Origin: CALALP01 sp041855735 | Lineage (GTDB): Bacteria > Bacillota > Clostridia > Lachnospirales > Lachnospiraceae | DNA: 9,933 nucleotides | Assembly (NCBI GenBank): GCA_041855735.1 | Contig: JBHAEV010000242.1 | Span: 1-9,933 of the forward strand | Direction of reading: 5' to 3' | Notes under the pieces: generated by a model | The model's input: the letters and a program-made list of their open reading frames with translations, nothing else | Told to the model about the DNA's origin: nothing | Databases searched by the model: none | Program-made: the position numbers and the translations under genes | Shown here: piece after piece, positions 5,862 through 9,933 of the stretch | How positions within the stretch are numbered: position 1 is the stretch's first letter | How the letters are laid out: the number at the start of each line of letters is the position of its first letter

Positions 5862-8800
5862 ATGAGAAACTCAAAGAGAGTATTTCGCGGTATGTCGGCT
5901 GTTTTCCTGTCTTCTGCCATCGCACTTGCCGGCTCTGCGGGTATTGTAAACACCTGGCGAAGTTCCATTGATTTTGCTTTGGGAACGTCCAGTACACGGA
6001 CGACATCCGACGACAAGTTTAAGCCGATCTATGATTCCACGAACGCCTTAATCGCCGCCCACAAGGATCTTGGAGAACGGGTATCGGAAGAAGGAAGTGT
6101 CCTGTTGAAAAACAACAATGCGGTTCTTCCTCTATCCGGAAAAAAAGTAACGCTCTTCGGCATGGGTAGTCGATATCCCTTCCTGGGAGGGATTATGGGT
6201 TCCACCATTACCGGGGAAGATCAGGTCAATCTCGTGGATGCCTTGAAAGCAGGCGGTTTTGAAGTCAATCCGGTTATGAATTCGATTTATACGAATTTTG
6301 GTGAAATACAAACCGGTGAAAAGCAAACCTGGACCGGCACCGTACCCGTCTACGGCTACCGCCCGGCAGAGTTTGCAACCCCCTATGAGCCGTCGGAACC
6401 GGCGGTTACCGAGTATACCGGATTGGGAAAGGCGGATGCCGACTTCAAAGACAGCTTTTCGGAGTACAAGGATGCGGCGATTGTGGTCATTTCAAGACCG
6501 GGTTCGGAAGGAAGTGATTACTATCCGGGCGAAAAAGGGATCGATGCCGGAAAATACGGGACTGACAGCGCATTGTCGCTCAGCAGAAATGAGAAAGAAA
6601 TCCTGCAACTGGCAAAAGATCATTTTGACAAAGTCATTGTTTTAATCAACAGCGGCAGTGCTATGGAGATTGACGATCTGAAGGACGATGAAGGAGTTGA
6701 TTCCATTTTGTACATCGGTTTTCCGGGTGCCTACGGTATGAACGGCGTTGCGGATGTTCTTCGCGGCGAAGCAAATCCTTCCGGACATTTGGCGGATACC
6801 TATGCGGTCGATTTTGCGGCGGCACCTGCATCCCAAAACTTCGGTCGAATCGAACTGAAAGATCTTTCCGCCATTACGGCTCCAAATTCACGGATGCCGA
6901 ACCTGGCGGCAACCTCACCGCTCGGAAGTTTCGGCGGAGAGCCGTCGATGTCGGCAAATTTCTACCTGATCGAAGCGGAGGGCATCTATACCGGTTATAA
7001 ATACTATGAATCCCGATATTATGATGCCGTACTCGGTCAGCACAATGCATCCGGCGCAAAGGGAGCGTCAAATGGGGCAAGCTCCTGGGAATACGAAAAC
7101 GAGGTCAGCTACCCGTTCGGCTACGGACTGTCCTATACGGAATTTGAACAAAGTTTGGACAGTGTACGGGTGGATGAAGCAAATCAGACCGTCACTGCAA
7201 CGGTTACGGTGAAAAACACCGGTGCGACGGCGGGAAAAGATGTGGTTCAATTCTATTATCAAGCCCCGTACACCGATTACGACAAGGAAAACAATGTCGA
7301 AAAATCAGCGATTGAGTTCCTGGACATGGCGAAAACCCGTGAGTTGAAACCGGGTGAATCGGAAACTCTCACCATCACGGCCGATATGAAATACATGACC
7401 AGCTGGGATTCCTCCGCAAAGGACGGCAAGGGCGGATTTATTCTCGACGGCGGCGATTACTGTTTTGCAATCGGCGAAGATGCGCACGATGCGATCAACA
7501 ATATTCTGGTTTCACAAGGTCAGGATGTTGACGGCAATAAAGATCTCGTCGTTCGTGAAGTCATCGGTACAAAAGGCGAAGTTGACGAAACCGGCTTTGC
7601 GACTTCCAAAACAACGGGAAATGAAATCGTCAACCAACTGGAAGATGCCGACATCAATTATTATAAAAACGGCTATGCAACCTACCTGTCCCGTCAGGAT
7701 TGGACGGGGACATTCCCGAAAACCTATGACGATTTGACCATCGACGGGAATAAGCTGGAGGAATGGGTGACAAAGCTCTCCAATGAGATTTATCAATTCC
7801 ATGCCGACGGCGAAATCAAATCGGAATCCATTAACGGTTCCGGTGGAACTCTGACATTGGCGGATCTCGCAGGTATCTCCGATTCCGAAGATGCGCGATG
7901 GGATGAATTGGTAAACCAGATTCCGCTGGATGTCCTGATTGCAAAAATCGCCAAAGGCGGCAGTGTGAGCGATGCCATCAAAGAAATCGCATCCCCATTG
8001 GTGTATCAAAATGACGGGCCGAACGGCTTTTCCAATATTATCAGCTCACGCGGCAAATACGCGGATGATGAAAACGCCAATTACAACATGGGAACCATGG
8101 CAAATGAAGTGGTTCTGGGAAATACCTTCAATAAGGATTTGGTCTATGAATGGGGGCAATTGCTGGGAAATGACGGTCTGATGAGCGGAAACTGGCTCAT
8201 CTGGGCGGTCGGCGCCAATGTCCACCGCACAGCCTTTAACGGTCGAAACTTCGAGTACTACTCGGAAGACGATATGCTGTCGAACTATATGGCACGCGCT
8301 ACCGTTGACGGCGCACTGGAATACGGTGTACTGGTCGGTCCGAAACATTTTGCTTTTAACGACCAGGAAACACAGAGATCCGGTATTGCGACCTATATGC
8401 ACGAACAAAAAGCCCGTGAAGGAGACTTGCGTGCATTCCAGGGTGCTTTTGATGAAGGAAACGGACTGGCTGTCATGGCATCCTTCTCACGAATCGGTGC
8501 CACGCCGGTCAACGGTTCCGTTGCCGTCCTGACCAATATCCTTCGCAACGAATGGGGATTTGAAGGATTGATCTCAACCGATATGAACAACAATGCCGGT
8601 TATTTTCGCCCGGAAATGGCAATCAATGCGGGTGTGTCAATGATTGCGGACTTCTCAACCAATGAAACGATGAAGGAAGTTACGGAAACCTGGCCGTATT
8701 TTACCACAAAACTGATTGAGCAGGATGAAGCATTTGTATCAAAAGCACGGGAAAACATGAAATACCAGCTTTATGCGTATGCAAACAGTGCAGCCCAAAA

Positions 8801-8924
8801 TGTCCAAACGGTACGCATCACGCCTTGGTGGGAAGCCGCATTCTATACCGCTATGGTGGCATCCGCCGTTTTGGCTCTCGTATTTGGCGGCTTGTATTTC
8901 TACAAAGGAAAAAATAAAGAATAG
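5862..8924 (+). CDS. Circularly permuted glycoside hydrolase family 3 protein, membrane-anchored
   Basis: This is a 1020-residue GH3 protein (beta-glucosidase/xylosidase group). Its domain order is inverted relative to standard GH3 enzymes: alpha/beta sandwich domain first (about 60-420), FnIII-like domain (about 425-550), then the TIM-barrel domain (about 640-965). Such permutation is known in Ruminococcus albus and Butyrivibrio beta-glucosidases. The sandwich domain shows EEGSVLLKNNNAVLPL (76-91), GSEGSD with E216 as likely acid/base, and FGYGLSYTEF (419-428). The barrel shows DGPNGF (718-723), GRNFEYYSED (794-803), KHFAFNDQE (828-836) and WGFEGLISTDMN, where D907 is the predicted nucleophile; the usual SDW is TDM here. 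A hydrophobic segment near 11-29 acts as signal or anchor, and a C-terminal membrane helix (about 991-1014) ends in the basic tail YKGKNKE, so the enzyme is probably outside, held to the membrane. Its sugar specificity cannot be read. A small membrane protein gene follows 18 bases later. Confidence 0.92.
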   Translation: MRNSKRVFRGMSAVFLSSAIALAGSAGIVNTWRSSIDFALGTSSTRTTSDDKFKPIYDSTNALIAAHKDLGERVSEEGSVLLKNNNAVLPLSGKKVTLFGMGSRYPFLGGIMGSTITGEDQVNLVDALKAGGFEVNPVMNSIYTNFGEIQTGEKQTWTGTVPVYGYRPAEFATPYEPSEPAVTEYTGLGKADADFKDSFSEYKDAAIVVISRPGSEGSDYYPGEKGIDAGKYGTDSALSLSRNEKEILQLAKDHFDKVIVLINSGSAMEIDDLKDDEGVDSILYIGFPGAYGMNGVADVLRGEANPSGHLADTYAVDFAAAPASQNFGRIELKDLSAITAPNSRMPNLAATSPLGSFGGEPSMSANFYLIEAEGIYTGYKYYESRYYDAVLGQHNASGAKGASNGASSWEYENEVSYPFGYGLSYTEFEQSLDSVRVDEANQTVTATVTVKNTGATAGKDVVQFYYQAPYTDYDKENNVEKSAIEFLDMAKTRELKPGESETLTITADMKYMTSWDSSAKDGKGGFILDGGDYCFAIGEDAHDAINNILVSQGQDVDGNKDLVVREVIGTKGEVDETGFATSKTTGNEIVNQLEDADINYYKNGYATYLSRQDWTGTFPKTYDDLTIDGNKLEEWVTKLSNEIYQFHADGEIKSESINGSGGTLTLADLAGISDSEDARWDELVNQIPLDVLIAKIAKGGSVSDAIKEIASPLVYQNDGPNGFSNIISSRGKYADDENANYNMGTMANEVVLGNTFNKDLVYEWGQLLGNDGLMSGNWLIWAVGANVHRTAFNGRNFEYYSEDDMLSNYMARATVDGALEYGVLVGPKHFAFNDQETQRSGIATYMHEQKAREGDLRAFQGAFDEGNGLAVMASFSRIGATPVNGSVAVLTNILRNEWGFEGLISTDMNNNAGYFRPEMAINAGVSMIADFSTNETMKEVTETWPYFTTKLIEQDEAFVSKARENMKYQLYAYANSAAQNVQTVRITPWWEAAFYTAMVASAVLALVFGGLYFYKGKNKE

Positions 8925-8942
8925 GAGGCGAAGGGATCGAAT

Positions 8943-9380
8943 ATGGAAAAATCAAAAAAGAATCTGAATCTGTACCTCAATGGCATCGTTTCCGTCATGA
9001 TTGCAGTCGTAACGGGTTTTTACATCGCAAATGGAAACCAGCCTTACTATCGGGATCTGAATGCAAATGTTTTGACGGTGTTGATCGTAACATTCGCAAT
9101 CAGCCTGATTCCGTTCGGATTGAAGAAACTCAGCCGGGTTTCAACCCGTACCCTGCTCGGCAATCTTGAAAAAATCTTACTGCCGACACTGATTATTTAT
9201 TCCGGTGTACAGTTTTTGGCAATGCGCGTGGAATCCTTCGGATACATCTTCGCTTCCAATCTGGAAGCGGGAAATGAGGACGCTATGCGTGCCGGAACAC
9301 AGGCGATCCTGCTGTTGGCGCTGTTTGCTCTGGCCTGGTTGGTATCTCTCGTATCATCATTTGTTTCCGAAGAGCCATAA
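8943..9380 (+). CDS. Small four-helix membrane protein, unknown function
   Basis: This 145-residue protein is mostly hydrophobic. I see four likely membrane helices at about 11-29, 43-60, 76-94 and 119-141, with a lysine-rich start (MEKSKKN) that points to a cytoplasmic N-terminus, and a short acidic C-terminus. The loop RVESFGYIFASNLEAGNEDA (95-114) between helices three and four is the longest polar part. I do not recognise a named family and see no catalytic or binding motif. Two possible ribosome sites precede it: AGGAGG (8923-8928), which overlaps the GH3 stop but is 14 bases away, and AAGGGA (8931-8936) at six bases. The 18-base gap makes a shared transcript with the GH3 gene very likely. 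It may help insert, hold or couple the membrane-anchored hydrolase, which is inference from position only. Confidence 0.85.
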   Translation: MEKSKKNLNLYLNGIVSVMIAVVTGFYIANGNQPYYRDLNANVLTVLIVTFAISLIPFGLKKLSRVSTRTLLGNLEKILLPTLIIYSGVQFLAMRVESFGYIFASNLEAGNEDAMRAGTQAILLLALFALAWLVSLVSSFVSEEP

Positions 9381-9389
9381 TCCGTCAAA

Positions 9390-9430
9390 TGTGGGGCAAT
9401 TCAACATCGAATTGCCTCGCACTTGATTTT
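9390..9430 (+). terminator. Possible terminator hairpin after the GH3 pair
   Basis: Bases 9390-9402 pair with 9409-9421 to give a 13-bp stem (two G-T pairs) around the loop AACATC; the core arm is GGCAATTC. The sequence after it, TTGATTTTG, has only a broken T run, so termination would be partial at best. It begins 10 bases after the stop of the membrane protein gene. Confidence 0.45.
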
Positions 9431-9442
9431 GATACCGGCCGG

Positions 9443-9478
9443 TTTTCCATACATCCATGATCATGGATGTATGGAAAA
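9443..9478. repeat. Perfect 36-bp palindrome upstream of the GH78 gene
   Basis: Bases 9443-9460 are the exact reverse complement of 9461-9478, with no central spacer; the arm begins TTTTCCATACATCC and the centre is TGATCA. It ends 29 bases before the rhamnosidase-type start. A separate 10-bp palindrome, ACCGGCCGGT (9434-9443), abuts it. There is no T run after it on the plus strand, so a terminator is not obvious; as DNA it could be a two-fold operator, as RNA a long hairpin. I see no second copy in the window. Confidence 0.8.
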
Positions 9479-9507
9479 TCCTGTTCAGAATCCGAAGGAG
9501 AAACTCT

Positions 9508-9933
9508 ATGTTGAAAATCGTTCATTTTTCATGTGAAGGTGTTGAACAAAATTGTATCACCGATCGGGAAAAGCCTGCATTTTCCTTTATGCTGGAAAGC
9601 GATCTGGATGGCAGCGAAATCGAAAAAGCCACATTGAGGGTCAACGGATGGGTGCTTGAGACCACCGATCAAATCGCCCTGGAATACCGGGGGCCGGATT
9701 TAGAGCCTTTTTCATCTTACAAAGCAGAGCTGGAAGTGATCGATAATCATAGTCAGACGGCTCACCAAACGCTGGAGTTTGAAACCGGCAGGTTGCGTAC
9801 CGGATGGCAGGCAGATTGGATTACAGATGGCAGCTACATATTTACGAAAAAAAAGGTGTCGCCAAAACCCATGACCTTTCAAAAGATCTTTTCCGCTCAG
9901 AAAAGAATACGATCCGCGAAGATTTATTCAACC
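9508..9933 (+). CDS. Alpha-L-rhamnosidase (GH78-type), N-terminal part; runs off right edge
   Basis: The frame is open for 142 codons to the window edge. It starts at ATG 9508 with AAGGAG (9495-9500) at a seven-base spacing. The product begins MLKIVHFSCEGVEQN without a signal peptide, so this part points to a cytoplasmic enzyme. Residues 20-105 look like the beta-sandwich that opens bacterial GH78 rhamnosidases: a KPAFSFMLES strand, the LEPFSSYKAELEVID segment (the 'L.P.T.Y.w.V.v.d' pattern) and the closing LEFETG. It is followed by WQADWI (about 111-116) and MTFQKIFSAQKRIRSAKIY, the 'FRKxF...I..A.lY' strand that starts the next domain. Such enzymes release terminal rhamnose from plant glycosides. 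The catalytic (alpha/alpha)6 barrel lies beyond the window, so activity cannot be checked. It is probably transcribed with or just after the GH3 pair. Confidence 0.78.
   Translation, partial: MLKIVHFSCEGVEQNCITDREKPAFSFMLESDLDGSEIEKATLRVNGWVLETTDQIALEYRGPDLEPFSSYKAELEVIDNHSQTAHQTLEFETGRLRTGWQADWITDGSYIFTKKKVSPKPMTFQKIFSAQKRIRSAKIYST

Overview
The window looks like a chromosomal segment of a Gram-positive bacterium of the Firmicutes (Bacillota), most likely an anaerobic, carbohydrate-using Clostridia- or Erysipelotrichia-type lineage. The reasons are strong AGGAGG-type ribosome binding sites, a GHKL/LytTR two-component system, citrate lyase maturation genes, a circularly permuted membrane-anchored GH3 enzyme of the kind known from rumen and gut Firmicutes, and an EsaA/YhgE-like membrane protein. 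Genus cannot be told from the sequence. No tRNA, rRNA, CRISPR array or mobile element was seen.

Layout. Positions 1-806 (minus strand) hold the 5' part of a gene for a membrane-anchored protein with a YhgE/Pip/EsaA-like extracellular N-terminal region; it runs off the left edge. A 455-base AT-rich divergent intergenic region (807-1261) carries a candidate promoter for each side, a 16-bp-stem inverted repeat between them, and two GC-rich hairpins just before the next gene. Positions 1262-5733 (plus strand) form a tight four-gene block: a citX-citG fusion, citC, a LytTR response regulator and a GHKL sensor kinase. It ends in a clear intrinsic terminator (5761-5807). Positions 5862-9380 hold a 1020-residue GH3 enzyme with inverted domain order and hydrophobic segments at both ends, followed 18 bases later by a small four-helix membrane protein. 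An untidy hairpin and a perfect 36-bp palindrome separate this pair from the start of a GH78 alpha-L-rhamnosidase-type gene (9508 to the right edge).

How it fits together. CitXG makes and attaches the phosphoribosyl-dephospho-CoA prosthetic group of citrate lyase, and CitC acetylates it. The lyase subunits themselves (citD, citE, citF) are not in the window. The two-component system overlaps at ATGA and probably shares a transcript with the cit genes, so it is a candidate citrate or metabolic regulator, although its kinase type (AgrC-like) is more often linked to peptide sensing. The GH3, membrane protein and GH78 genes look like a glycoside-degradation cluster that could remove glucose and rhamnose from plant glycosides; the substrate is inference. 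I found no clear evidence of a wholly new system. The most distinctive items are the cit/LytTR linkage, the doubly anchored permuted GH3 with its membrane partner, and the 36-bp palindrome.
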